Shown here in pieces: positions 1 through 10,678 of a DNA stretch of 64,000 nt; position 1 is the first letter of the stretch; the number at the start of each line of letters is the position of its first letter. The position numbers were made by a program, and so were the translations under genes. Below the pieces are notes generated by a model. That model worked only from the letters and a program-made list of their open reading frames with translations, was not told the origin of the DNA and searched no databases. The stretch covers positions 9,657,655 through 9,721,654 of the forward strand of contig OX459104.1 in assembly GCA_949775045.1 (NCBI GenBank). Direction: 5' to 3'. Source of the stretch: Metridium senile. Lineage: Eukaryota > Cnidaria > Anthozoa > Actiniaria > Metridiidae.

Positions 1-1322
1 CGTTCATAATTATTTTTATTACTATATTCCGCATTATGCGAGAAGTGGATACCTAGAATTTTAATTCCTGTTTCATGAAAGTCAATTCATTTTAATTTTG
101 TATTGCTTTGTGTGTCACTATGATTAATTTTTCCTTTTGGACCTAACCAACCTATTTCTGATTTTTCAAGATTAATATTGAGCGATGTAAAGAGGCGAAA
201 TGTGTTTAAGGTTTCTAAAATATGCGAAAGACTTTCAATATCTTTGAGAAAAAAGGTTGTGTCGTCAGCAAAGAGCAAAAGTTTAACCTTCTCATCTTTT
301 CCATCTAAATTTATACCGTTGATATTAGTATTACTTCTAATCATTTCAGCCATAATCTCTATTATAAGTATGAAAATATATGGGGAGATGGGGTCTCCTT
401 GTTTCGTACCTCTTTTTATACTAAAAAAATCCGTTACAAATCCGTTATTTATTACGTAACTTTGAGTATTTTCCAAAAGAAGACGCATCCATTTTATAAA
501 TTGATTACCGAAACCAAACCGACTTAAAGTTGCCCATATAAAATTATGCTCAATACTGTCGAAAGCTTTTTCAAAATCTGCTGCAGACAAGAGTGATGTT
601 CTTTCCTCTGACATAGAAAACTTCATCATGTCATCAATAAACCTTAAAGGTTCATCGCTATACCTATCTTTAACATAAGCAGCCTGATTTGGATTTATTA
701 TCTTTGGAAGAATTTTAACTAGTCTCATAGCCAAAGATTTGCTACAAATTTTTGCATCAACATTAATTAAGCTAATTGGTCGCCAATTTCTTAAAAACCT
801 AACATCTTTTCCCTTTCTTCGATAACTGTTATAACTACTTGACGTTGAGTGACCTTTTTCTAGACTATAATTTAAAGATCTTACCAACAATGGTCCTAAT
901 TTCCCCCAAAATGAAGTATGAAACTCCTTAGTCAATCCATCATTACCTGGACTTTTTGAATTGCCTAATTTTTGAAGTGCCTCGAAACATTCTTGTAATG
1001 TTAGTGCCTTATCACACATTTGCGATTCTTCTGGTAATATTTTTGGAACACTTACTTTTGTGAGAAAATCCGTGCATTCTATTTCCGATTTTTCATTTTT
1101 TGAGGAGTACAAATTGCGATAGAAAAAATTGGGAGATTCCGAATTTTTTACGGGATTCGTTATACTTTTACCATGTTCTATTATTTTACGAGCATGTGTT
1201 TTTTCTTTATTCCGTTTTTCTAAGTTCAAAAAATATTTGGTGCACTTTTCACCTTCTTCATACCATCTACATCTCGATCTAAGCATAATACCTTCCATTA
1301 CATTCTTGCTGTATTCGTTCAA
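1..1322 (-). pseudogene. LINE ORF2, reverse transcriptase domain
   Basis: The RT part of the LINE ORF2, which copies element RNA into DNA at the target site. The open stretch 87-1,322 begins with a linker rich in charged residues (RSRCRWYEEGEKCTKYFLNL), then fingers/palm motifs: GNSKSPGNDGLTKEF, the RPISLINVDAKICSKSLA block, DFEKAFDSIEH, GTKQGDPISPYIFIL, and the catalytic FADD at 261-272. A TGA at 87-89 interrupts the frame, yet the same frame continues to the window edge with ETGIKILGIHFS, a typical post-palm LINE motif. Upstream, two in-frame stops (near 1,325 and 1,357) separate it from the endonuclease in the same frame. The catalytic residues are intact but the reading frame is dead. Confidence 0.88.
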
Positions 1323-1358
1323 TTAACTTTTTAACTCATCATGCTTGGCAAGAGCCTC

Positions 1359-2369
1359 TCAATCATTCTCCCAATTATTTTTCCCCTCTATCTCCTTAAT
1401 CTTTTGCTCTATTTCTACGTATTTCGATCGCTTTCTTTTCGCTTTTCCTTTTGAAAAACTAATTGTTACTTTTCGTATTCTATATTTAATAATTTCCCAT
1501 AATGTATTCGGATTTGCTATATTCCCTGCACAATTTTCTTTTACCGAGCTATCTATCAAGTCATTCACCAGCTTTATATAATCTTCATCTTGTAGAAGCG
1601 AATTATTGAACTTCCAAAAAGATGGATCTCTTTGGCTTTCATCGAGAGATGTGAATTTTAACGTTATAGCGGAGTGGTCAGTAGCAGGTGCTACAATAAT
1701 TTCCGATTTTTCAATAACAGGTTGTGAAGTGTCCGAAACTAAAAAGTAGTCGAGTCTTCTAAATAGTCTATTTTGAATATTTGAAACTTTACCTTGAGCT
1801 GTACCGCTCCAAGTGTAGCGCTTTGTTGAAGAGTTTCGGACTCGCCATATATCGCATAAGTCTAAATCAGTCATAATAGTGTCTAATACTTCTAGTGTTT
1901 TAACTTTTAAAGATGGATTACCCCCTGATGCATCCAAATTGGTGTCAAAAATGGCATTGAAGTCTCCCCCCCCCCAGATAATTGGTGTGTCGGCTTGTAG
2001 ATCTAACTTGTTTACTTCTGAGATGATTTCATGTAAAGTTTCTACCTGTCCCTTCTCGTCATTTGGTTGATAGATATTGATCAATAGAATTTCCGTGCCT
2101 TGAATGTTAACATTAAGAATTATATATCTTCCTTTCTCATCTACTATCTTCAAGTGTGTATTGATGTCAAGTTTTTCACCTAGTAATATTGCCACCCCTT
2201 TACTAAGATTTGTGCTATGTGACATAATTATGTCCCCTTTGAAAATAAGCTTCCAGTTTTCATAACTATCTATGGTTGAGTGCGTTTCCTGAATAAAAAC
2301 CACTACTTTTTGTGCACCATGCCTGGAAAACCAGTGAAACAATTTACGTCTCTTTTGACTATTACGCAA
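1359..2369 (-). pseudogene. LINE ORF2, AP-type endonuclease domain
   Basis: The endonuclease/exonuclease/phosphatase fold that nicks target DNA before target-primed reverse transcription. Visible motifs: QETH near the start, the metal-site block WGGGDFNAIFD, and the terminal ATDHSAITLKF (SDH-type catalytic histidine). The same frame extends upstream of 2,369 with ILSLNVRGLRN, the usual N-terminus of L1 endonucleases, so 2,369 is not a true start. The frame closes at a TGA about 15 bases upstream of that block, and I see no ATG before the domain. The third Gly of WGGGDFN is encoded in a C9 homopolymer (plus strand, near 1,968-1,976), probably a later 3-base expansion. An in-frame stop at the downstream end cuts it from the RT. 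Confidence 0.86.
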
Positions 2370-3529
2370 TCCCCTGACATTTAATGATAATATCTCAAAA
2401 TTGAATCGTCATTGTCTTATACCGCGTGTTTTCTTTGACTTACTTTTCAACTTAGCTAGTGAATATTTAATGCATTTATTTAATGAATGAACTAAAGGCT
2501 TTTTGTTATTAAAGAAAACATGTACAGTACACAAAAAAACTACAACACAAAACAACAAAGAACACGATTCTATTTTGGCGAGCTTTTGTTAGGTTTGGAT
2601 TCAGTCAGGAATCATGAATAATTATGATAAGCAGAAGTACTTGACTAAAAACTATTCCAGCACCACTTCTAATCGGCATCCTGTAAACCACGGACTGGAC
2701 TGGACCCAGAAAACACGGACTGGACTGAGTCCGTGTTTTACAAATCGTTGTAAAACACGGACTGAGTCCGTGTTTTACAACGATTTGTAAAACACGGACT
2801 GACACATAAATAACATTATCAGATTAGTAACATGATAGTGTCACGTACACATAACGCAACGTAACGCAAGGATTACAGGTTAAAACTACCGCTCACGGTA
2901 ACAAAATTAATTAATAATATTTGACAAAAATATTTATAAAAATATAATCGTTCGGCTTGTCACACATTGACCTCAAGTGATGCGAGAGTGTCACACAAAG
3001 GCAAATATATGATTTTCGAGGAAATTCAAATGATAAAATTCGTGCAATAAGCGTTTTTTAAATAGAGTTGACTTCTTGATCAACACAGTAAGACATTCCC
3101 ACCTAATAAATACAATACTGAACAACTACAACAAGCGGTTTTTTTTTGGATTAGAAATAGATCACAATAAAGTATAATATTCGTTATACACATTGCTCTA
3201 CATTTTAGATTCATCTTGAAGCTTCTAGATAACAATCAATCGTTATTAAAGATTAGAACCCATACTTTGGCATTCTTAATTGAAAATAATCAAACATCAT
3301 ATGGAATCATGGATAGAAAAGGTAGGTTGATATAAAATGTGTGTATTTCAACTGTCTCCCTGTGTATTCAGTTTTCGGGATACCTGTGGTGTTTTTGAAG
3401 ATCTTGTTGCATCATGGAATTATCGAGTGTGCAGTCAAATATTGATATTCTGTAGCGAATAATTGACGCCGTTAAAAATAAGCCCTCAAAGAGACATGCG
3501 ACTACTGCTAGTTTTGAGAATGTGAATTA

Positions 3530-3531
3530 AA

Positions 3532-3611
<80 letters not shown>

Positions 3612-3636
3612 GAGAAAGAAAGAGAGAAAGAAAGAA
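3530..3636. repeat. (GAAA)n microsatellite
   Basis: About 26 tandem GAAA units with a few GAGA interruptions at the 3' side. It lies in the non-palindromic centre of the element at 2,675-5,010. Confidence 0.97.
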
Positions 3637-3889
3637 GTTTGTAAAAGCGATGGTATTTTCTACATTTACCATTACCAGTTAAATAAGTTAATCAGCTGAA
3701 TCATATTTAGTCTACACCTCAAGTGACAAGTGTCAGACCGACTGTCTAGGGTAGACTTTATACAAACAATAGCGATGTTTGTTAAAACAACATATTCAAT
3801 GATCAATCAATTTAATCTTTCATAATTTACATTACACACAGGAAACACGATAATAACGAATACAGCCAGCCGTCTATTTAGTAATGTTT

Positions 3890-4000
3890 CCCAGGGGGGG
3901 GGGGGGGGGGGTTGAGTTTTTTGAGTTTTCCCCATTTTCCGATTCCTTAGTGTTTTTTTGTTGTTGTCATAATCAGGTATCAATATTCAAGCAATCAATA
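3890..4000 (+). repeat. G-run and fragment of the 42.3 kb G-run repeat
   Basis: A run of about 18 G is followed by text matching the repeat at 42,357-42,540 (GAGTTTT..., CCTTAGT, TTTTTTGT, a GTCATAxTCAGGTAT block). It looks like a fragment of the same dispersed element. Confidence 0.55.
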
Positions 4001-5201
4001 AGTATTCTTATTTAAAGGCTAATACGTTATTTGGTGTTTTTGAAATTCTTTTATTCTTGTCAAGTGATGACTAACAGTATACACATTAGACATCACGAAA
4101 AAAAACAATTGATAGATTTGCGAACTTTTTTTTACTAGTATATTATATTATGCTATAAGTACGTGTAAAAAGTTTGCAATTTGTTAAAGTTGATACATTC
4201 GTGTATCAGACCACATATGAGCTCATATCACAAATCACCTACAAACACACAGAATATATCCCTCTACCCTAACAATAGAGTCCGATTACCCTCTATTATT
4301 TAAACAAACGATTGATTGTTACTAGAAGCTTCAAGATGAATCTTAAATGTAAAGCAATGTGTATAACGAATATTATACTTTATTGTGATCTATTTCTAAT
4401 CCAAAAAAAACCGCTTGTTGTAGTTGTTCAGTATTGTATTTATTAGGTGGGAATGTCTTACTGTGTTGATCAAGAAGTCAACTCTATTTAAAAAACGCTT
4501 ATTGCACGAATTTTATCATTTGAATTTCCTCGAAAATCATATATTTGCCTTTGTGTGACACTCTGGCATCACTTGAGGTCAATGTGTGACAAGCCGAACG
4601 ATAAATATTTTTATTAAATATTTTTTTAAATATTTTTATAAATATTTTTGTCAAATATTATTAATTAATTTTGTTACCGTGAGCGGTAGTTTTAACCTGT
4701 AATCCTTGCGTTACGTTGCGTTATGTGTACGTGGCTCTATCATGTTACTAATCTGATAATGTTATTTATGTGTCAGTCCTTGTTTTACAAATCGTTGTAA
4801 AACACGGACTGAGTCCGTGTTTTACAACGATTTGTAAAACACGGACTCAGTAGTTCATATTACTATACTGATAATCTGATAATCAGTCCGTGTTTTACAA
4901 ATCGTTGTAAAACACGGACTCAGTCCGTGTTTTACAACGATTTGTAAAACACGGACTCAGTCCAGTCCGTGTTTTCTGGGTCCAGTCCAGTCCGTGGTTT
5001 ACAGGATGCCCTTCTAATCGAAGATAAAGAACCCTTATTGCTGAAAATCGAGTATTCTGAGCAGTAACTAGTAAATATATGGAAGAGAATTTGAAAGATT
5101 ATAAATAAATGTATCCTGACAGTTAGTCCAATAATTAATTGTTACAGTATATAGTAACTAGGATAATTTATAAAGTATAGAAGAGCTATTAAATAAATTT
5201 A

Positions 5202-6056
5202 TTACAAAAGTTCTTCAAGTTCGGCGTGTGTACTTATCTTTATTGGTCTGTCCCCCTTTACTTTGCACACGAAAAGCTTCCAATCTAGTGACCAACAGCT
5301 ATTCCATTTGTACTGCTTCGCTCGTTTACGTAACTCTGCAAATAGCCTTCTCTTCGTCGTTGTGAGGTTTTCATTTATATAAATTGCTTTAGCGCCATTT
5401 AACTTGTCGTTAAATCTTGTTTCCCCTCTCAGCTTTTTCTTGGCTTTATACATCTTTGACTTAATCTTGTGTGACATGAAGCGCACTATTATTGGCCTTG
5501 GCCCGCTCTTGAATCTTACTTTCATTCGATGTACAATGTCGATGTCGTCTTCTTCTATTTCGACACCAACACTCTCTCCTAATTTAATTACGATATCTTC
5601 AAGGTCTTCTTCGTCATCCTCCGGGATTCCATGGAGCTCAAGATTGTATTTTCGTGTATACATTTCAAGGTTATCGTTCCTATCCTCCAGGTCTTCAGCT
5701 CTTTTCATAATTAGCTCTTGGGTCATGTTTAACTCCTTAACTTGAGATTTCAGTTCTGCATTTTCTTTCTGTATCTCTTCTATCGTAGTACTTTGGAACT
5801 GAAGGGACTTTTTTAGGACTTCGACTTCATTTCTTAGTACAGCATTATCACTCAAGAGTTTACTTGTGTTTCTTTGTACTTCTAGTAGAATGGCATGAAG
5901 AGATTTTAACGTTGGCTCGCTTGTATTAGCCGAAGTCTCGTCAGCCATTTTTAGTGATTTTGCTTTTGGAGATCTTGATTCACTTTCAACGGAAGATACC
6001 GAGGATAACTCTTCCCTTGTTCTACGGGTTCCTGTATTATTATTTTCGTTCATCAA
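5202..6056 (-). CDS. LINE ORF1 protein (coiled coil plus RRM-like, 284 aa)
   Basis: ORF1p-like nucleic-acid-binding protein of the L1-type element. It is intact, from ATG at 6,056 to the stop at 5,202. Residues about 1-45 are Ser/Glu-rich and disordered. About 50-130 form a coiled coil with heptads (LLSDNAVLRNEVEVLKKSL and so on). About 135-215 match the L1 ORF1 RRM region (LELHGIPEDDEEDLEDIVIK, DIDIVHRM, RPIIVRFMSHKIK). The rest is a basic C-terminal domain (RRLFAELRKRAKQYKWNSCW). The length is close to that of other L1-type ORF1 proteins. It would form trimers that coat element RNA. It remains open while ORF2 is broken, so activity in cis is not possible from this copy. Confidence 0.85.
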   Translation of the reverse strand: MMNENNNTGTRRTREELSSVSSVESESRSPKAKSLKMADETSANTSEPTLKSLHAILLEVQRNTSKLLSDNAVLRNEVEVLKKSLQFQSTTIEEIQKENAELKSQVKELNMTQELIMKRAEDLEDRNDNLEMYTRKYNLELHGIPEDDEEDLEDIVIKLGESVGVEIEEDDIDIVHRMKVRFKSGPRPIIVRFMSHKIKSKMYKAKKKLRGETRFNDKLNGAKAIYINENLTTTKRRLFAELRKRAKQYKWNSCWSLDWKLFVCKVKGDRPIKISTHAELEELL

Positions 6057-6959
6057 ACTGACTGGAAATTATACTTTAAGTTGAGATTCCTGACTGAAAC
6101 TCTACGGAGCTCTAAAAGCACGTGGCACTCGCCATGACAGTATAAATGTTCTTTAAAAAATTGTGCCATTGATTAATTCCTATTTCACTATTTACAAGTT
6201 ACTAATTGATATTTGCTTTTTTCAATAGGACAACGTTTTTGAAAACCGGTGTACGTAATTTTAGCTAATTAAGAGGCAGTCTCCGTTAAAGCGGTCCACT
6301 GCTTTGCGGTTTAGAAAAATGTTTGCCCTCAAAATCATTAAATGGCACATACCAGTCAGTAACCACAATCACTTTGGTTTTTCGAAATTCCAAATGATTT
6401 TTTTTACAGCACATTTCTACTAGACCACTGTCTTCGCTAAATTTGCATCTATCGTCATTCCAAAATTACACATTTATGTTTGCTCATGGATATAGAATTG
6501 ATAAATCTCAAAGAATGCTGCTTTACCAGAAGCTCGTTTACTTGGGCTTATTCATAACAAAATAATCACCATACTCAGAATTGGAGTAAATTGGCTATGG
6601 ACAATCCACCCATAGCCTTTTATTATAAAGATTAAAATATGTCATAAACATGAACATTGTACAAATAACAGCTTTGTACAATATAAACACTTTCCCCAAG
6701 TAAAGGTGAGGGCCAAAAAACGCCTACCTAACAGCAACACCTCGTGAGAAGACATGAGAAGGAGGAGATAGGGGTGGAGGAAGGATTGAAACTGACTTGT
6801 TGGTTGTAGGATTTCACAAGAGACTGACCACGCTGTCACGCCTGGCTGGATATATAAACACCCTAAATAGGGTGTATCAATTCCACGCAATGGTATGACT
6901 CCCCATCAAATCCCCGGATGTTGCTGTTACGTATTACAATTGCGTTACTTAAACTATAT
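6057..6959. other. Unassigned AT-rich stretch with repeat remnants
   Basis: No convincing gene. 6,225-6,260 resembles one end of the hairpin MITE at 15,841-16,030 (GGACAACGTTTTTGAAAAC, then GGTGTAC). At 6,269-6,300 TTAA is followed by GAGGCAGTCTCCGT, close to the terminus of the TTAA element at 30,272; it looks like a solo end. An 82-codon minus-strand ORF at 6,642-6,890 has no recognised domain and I do not call it a gene. Confidence 0.5.
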
Positions 6960-7139
6960 CCAAGACAACCATAAAAATTATATTTGTTTCAAATATTTTG
7001 TTTTCGGCACCTCACAACTCACAAATAATTAAAAGTTTAACCATTTTTTTTAATCCAATACTTGTACATTTTTTGAACTAAACAATTCAAAAACAATTTT
7101 GAATATCATGCAAAAGGAAAAGAAGGCACAATATATTAA

Positions 7140-7673
7140 AGCTACGGTAATACGAGCAACAAATTCGTTCAACTTGTGTCGCAACATCTCTGCAAAACAA
7201 GTTGGATAGTGATGTTGCTCGTTTTTCCACCCGCGTACCAACTTGTCTCGCGTCAAAATGGCCTGTTGCAAGTTGAAAAAGTTTGTTGCAGAAAGTAGAA
7301 CATCGTTCTACTTTTTGCAACAAAACTTGTAGATGTTGCTCGTATTACCACACCAACCCAACTTGTCTCGCAGCAAGATGACGTCAAGCACGCGCGAGTA
7401 GTTTCTCTGGCGTTTGTGATTGGCTGGACGTAAGTCACGCCATAGCGTCACGCATCAAACATGGCGTCTGAACAACAACAGACGGCCATCATGTTTGTTT
7501 ACTCGCTGTATTAACCAATCAGAAATCAGAATTCAACTCAACTTGCAACAAGCCATTTTGACGCGAGACAAGTTGGTACGCTGATGGAAAAACGAGCAAC
7601 ATCGCTTTCCAACTTGTTTTGCAGCGATGTTACGAGACAAGTTGGACGATTTTGCTGCTCGTATTACCGTACC
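7140..7673. mobile_element. TTAA-flanked MITE, 534 bp, nested
   Basis: TTAA occurs at 7,136-7,139 and 7,674-7,677. The termini are inverted (AGCTACGGTAATACGAGCA versus GGTACGGTAATACGAGCA read from the right). The arms carry repeated subterminal motifs (ACAAGTTGG, GTTGCTCG). The empty target survives in the other arm of the host element: the complement of 12,640-12,670 reads ATATTAAGTGATACG with one TTAA. The TTAA duplication is therefore directly shown. A non-autonomous piggyBac or Kolobok-type element is plausible. Confidence 0.92.
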
Positions 7674-7802
7674 TTAAGTGATACGCGTTTTCGGCTTTTC
7701 TAAATTATGAAAAAATAACCCTCACTAAGTAGCTTATATCTCACAGTCCAGCATGGTAAACTTTCATTTTTTATTGCAATCCAATAACCTAAGATTGTTT
7801 AA

Positions 7803-10678
7803 GATAGGATGTCACGAAGAATCAAACAAAATCTCGATTCACCGGCAACATTCAAAAATTCGAATCGGCTCATATTTTGGTATTAGGTAGGCCCTAAGGT
7901 AAAACAAATCAGGATCTATTTAGTTTTCTGAAAAATTATTTTGTTTTCGAGAAAATCGATAACATGTATTTTACGCATAATTAACGCTGTTCGAGGGTCG
8001 AATTATAGCCCATGTTTGGAGGTCTCGCTTGACCTGGCAAAATATTCTAACAACCATCTAATCTCATAAACTTTTAAAGCATTCTTTTAAGGATGTTATG
8101 GACAAAATTCAGATTCTTTCTTTGAATTTGAGATGAAGTATTTTTTTTTTCCGTTGAGCACCTCGACGCCATGTTATAAACTAAGGTCACTTCAACAAAT
8201 TATTTTCCTATGTGCAAATTGAAATAAACGCTCGAAATTTAAAATTTAGTAAGCAGAAGGAAGATACTTGTAGCTGATATAGTTCTTTTTCTGGGGTTTT
8301 TGTGCTGCTCTCCGTACGAGAGCTCTTAGATTACTGAAATTTCATTCTACGGCGATGTCGGCAACTTTAAAGATAATGAGGAATATGCGATATCCTAACG
8401 AATTTATTTACTTAAATTGAAAGAAAAAGAATAAAATGCTATAAGAAAAGTACTAAAAGAGGTCACGATATAATTAATGCCTATATTGTATTTGCAGCCA
8501 TTTATATATTGTCGAAATTGTCGATCATTACGCTTAGTCTTTCTCACTGTCCGGACGCAGACTAGTCACGCGACGGAATTCTTATATTGTCGCATTAATA
8601 CTGAATTACAATCAGTCGGGACAGATCATTTTTTATTAGATTTGTTTATTCCTGGGTGTCTATTATTTGTTTAAGGCCGTTAAAAAGTCGAGGTTTTTAT
8701 TTGAGTACATTAGTAGAATGTTATGATTGGCCGGTAATAGACAGTCAGTTTGGGTATAGTTAACACTAGTAAATCGATCACTTGTTTGATGTATTCTTAT
8801 CTGTTTTTGTTTTTTTTTTGTCTTGATATTGGGTTTCACTTCCAGCGAAACAAGAATGGTATTTGATAGATATGGATGCATCGATAGTACAACTTTTATT
8901 ATGTAATTCAGAATAAAGACAATATCTTATTACTAGTGATTATTAAGCCCATATTGGTCACGCAACGAACTATCATCATATCCTCATAAACACCTAGTTA
9001 AAAACTCGGGTTAAAACGCGTTTCTATTAAAAAGAAAACAAAAGTTTCGCCTGGTGCTTAATGATGAGTGAAATGAATGGGTTGACGGACGATGAAAGCG
9101 AACACAGACAATTATGAATTACACCTGTCAATTCATATCAATGCAATTAGTTAATAAACAACATCCTGAGTGGTCCGGCGTTTGGCGCCGGTAAAAAAAA
9201 TTCGTTTAAAACAGATAGAAAATTGAATTGTACACGGTTAAAAGATTTACCTGAACCTACTGGAATATGATATCCCGTTTTGAAAAAACTCAGCTGCGAG
9301 TCCAGTTTACCTATTCCTCAGACAGTCTCAAACCGAGTCAGTAATTTTGATGTCGACAGGCCATGGCTACAGATGATCGCTGGTACCTAAACCAAGTTTT
9401 GAGCGATGACGTGAACATATTGCCCAAGTTTCAACATCTTTAGGCAGCTCAAACACGTTTGCTCGATCGTGTAAGAATCACCGTGGAGAATCAGCTCATA
9501 TTCCGTTTGAACGTCAGTGAAACCAAGGTGAAAGAAAAAGAATTCAAGTGCATGTCCCGTCACGTCTTTAATACAAGAAAGCAAAGGTACTATTAACCTA
9601 TCTTGTCTTCTATCTTTGGTATCAATCCCACAACCATGTGTACAGATCTTCATTCTTTTAATCGGATATTTAAAGCTCAGCGTTGTTTATTTGTCGCGAA
9701 CAACTTTGCATGTCTAGTCTAACTTTAATCAGATATAATCTATTAACGCGTGCAATTAGGTTCATAATGTCTGACTCGATCATGAACTTTTATGCAATCA
9801 GTATTGTTTCCAAGGCGTACAAAGCATATGAAAAAATGTTTGTCACAAATTATTACTGTAGTTTTTGCTCTATCAGCTTGGGTAAGTGCGACAATGAATG
9901 TCGTTGCGTGACTACTCTGCGGTAGGATTTTGTCACGTAACGACAACTAAGCGTCATGATGGACCATTTCGACAATATATCAATGATTACGAATACAAAA
10001 TAGGCATTAATTATATCTTGACTTCTTTAAGTACTTTTCTTATAGCATTTTATTCTTTTTCTTTCAATTTAAATAAATAAATACGTTAAGATATCGCATA
10101 TTCCTCATTATCTTTTAAGTTGCCGACATCGCTGTAGAACGAAATTTCAGTAAACTAAGAGCTCTCGTACGGAGAGCAGCACAAAACCCCCAGAAAAAGA
10201 ACCATACCAGCTACAAGTATTTTCCTTCTGCTTACTAAATGTTAAATTTCGAGCGTTTATTTCACTTTGCACATAGGAAAATAATTTTTTGAAGTGACCT
10301 TAGTTTATAACATGGCGTCGAGGTGCTCAACGAAAAAAAAAAAATACTTCATCTCAAATTCAAAGAAAGAATCTGAATTTTGTCCATATATAACATCCTT
10401 AAAAAGAATGCTTTAAAAATTTATGAGATAAGATGGTTGTTAGAATATTTTGCCAGGTCAAGCGAGACCTCCAAACATGGGCTATAATTCGACCCTCGAA
10501 CAGCGTTAATTATGCGTGAAATACATTTTATCGATTTTCTCGAAAACAAAATAATTTTTCAGCAAACTAAATATATCCTGATTTGTTTTACCTCAGGGCC
10601 TACCTAATACCAAAATATGAGCCGATTCGAATTTCTGAATGTTGCCGGCGTATGTTTGATTCTTCGTGACATCCTCTC
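7803..10678. mobile_element. TTAA-flanked element with ~690-bp TIRs, nested
   Basis: TTAA occurs at 7,799-7,802 and 10,679-10,682. The termini are GATAGGATGTCACGAAGAAT (left) and GAGAGGATGTCACGAAGAAT (right, complement). The arms run from 7,803 to about 8,494 and from about 9,988 to 10,678, colinear when inverted, for example around GGTCGAATTATAGCCCATG and GAGCTCTCGTACGGAGAGC. It interrupts the left arm of the 6,960-12,820 element, whose right arm keeps the uninterrupted version (CCTAAG...AGATAGATTT). The centre (8,500-9,985) has only a short minus-strand ORF, with no recognised transposase. Confidence 0.9.
9387..9653 (-). other. Unrecognised ORF in element centre (88 codons)
   Basis: An ATG-to-stop frame with several Cys (MKICTHGCGIDTKDRRQDRL at the start, ending LGQYVHVIAQNLV). 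It lies in the unique centre of the 7,803-10,678 element. I do not recognise a family. It could be a transposase scrap, a captured host exon or chance. A second minus-strand ORF at 9,743-9,946 lies just upstream on that strand. Confidence 0.2.

Larger units (their letters stand above)
2675..5010. mobile_element. Fold-back / Mutator-like element with long TIRs, 9-bp TSD
   Basis: The termini are perfect inverted repeats (GGCATCCTGTAAACCACGG at 2,675; its complement ends at 5,010). The sequence CTTCTAATC flanks both sides (2,666-2,674 and 5,011-5,019), a 9-bp duplication. The arms are long, about 2,675-3,245 and 4,305-5,010. Each starts with stacked palindromes built from the unit AAAACACGGACTGAGTCCG and continues as ordinary sequence in inverted orientation. 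The centre holds a (GAAA)n tract and a G-run. No transposase is visible. A 9-bp TSD with long TIRs suggests a Mutator-like non-autonomous or fold-back element; the superfamily is inference. Confidence 0.88.
1..6056 (-). mobile_element. L1-like LINE retrotransposon, decayed and interrupted
   Basis: A minus-strand non-LTR retrotransposon, read from about 6,056 down past the window start. In order it has ORF1 (coiled coil plus RNA-binding part), then ORF2 with an AP-type endonuclease followed by reverse transcriptase. Endonuclease upstream of RT with a coiled-coil ORF1 is the layout of L1/Tx1-type LINEs. ORF2 has in-frame stops near 87, 1,325 and 1,357, so it is not autonomous. A 2.3 kb inverted-repeat element (2,675-5,010) sits between ORF1 and ORF2. 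The 3' end lies outside the window, and the 5' end is not precisely defined. Confidence 0.85.

Noticed and set aside
2605..2805. 66-codon minus-strand ORF
   Set aside because: Lies across the terminus of the fold-back element and its palindromic ACGGACT units.
6642..6890. 82-codon minus-strand ORF with hydrophobic segments
   Set aside because: No domain, no neighbours and no splice evidence; kept only as a remark.
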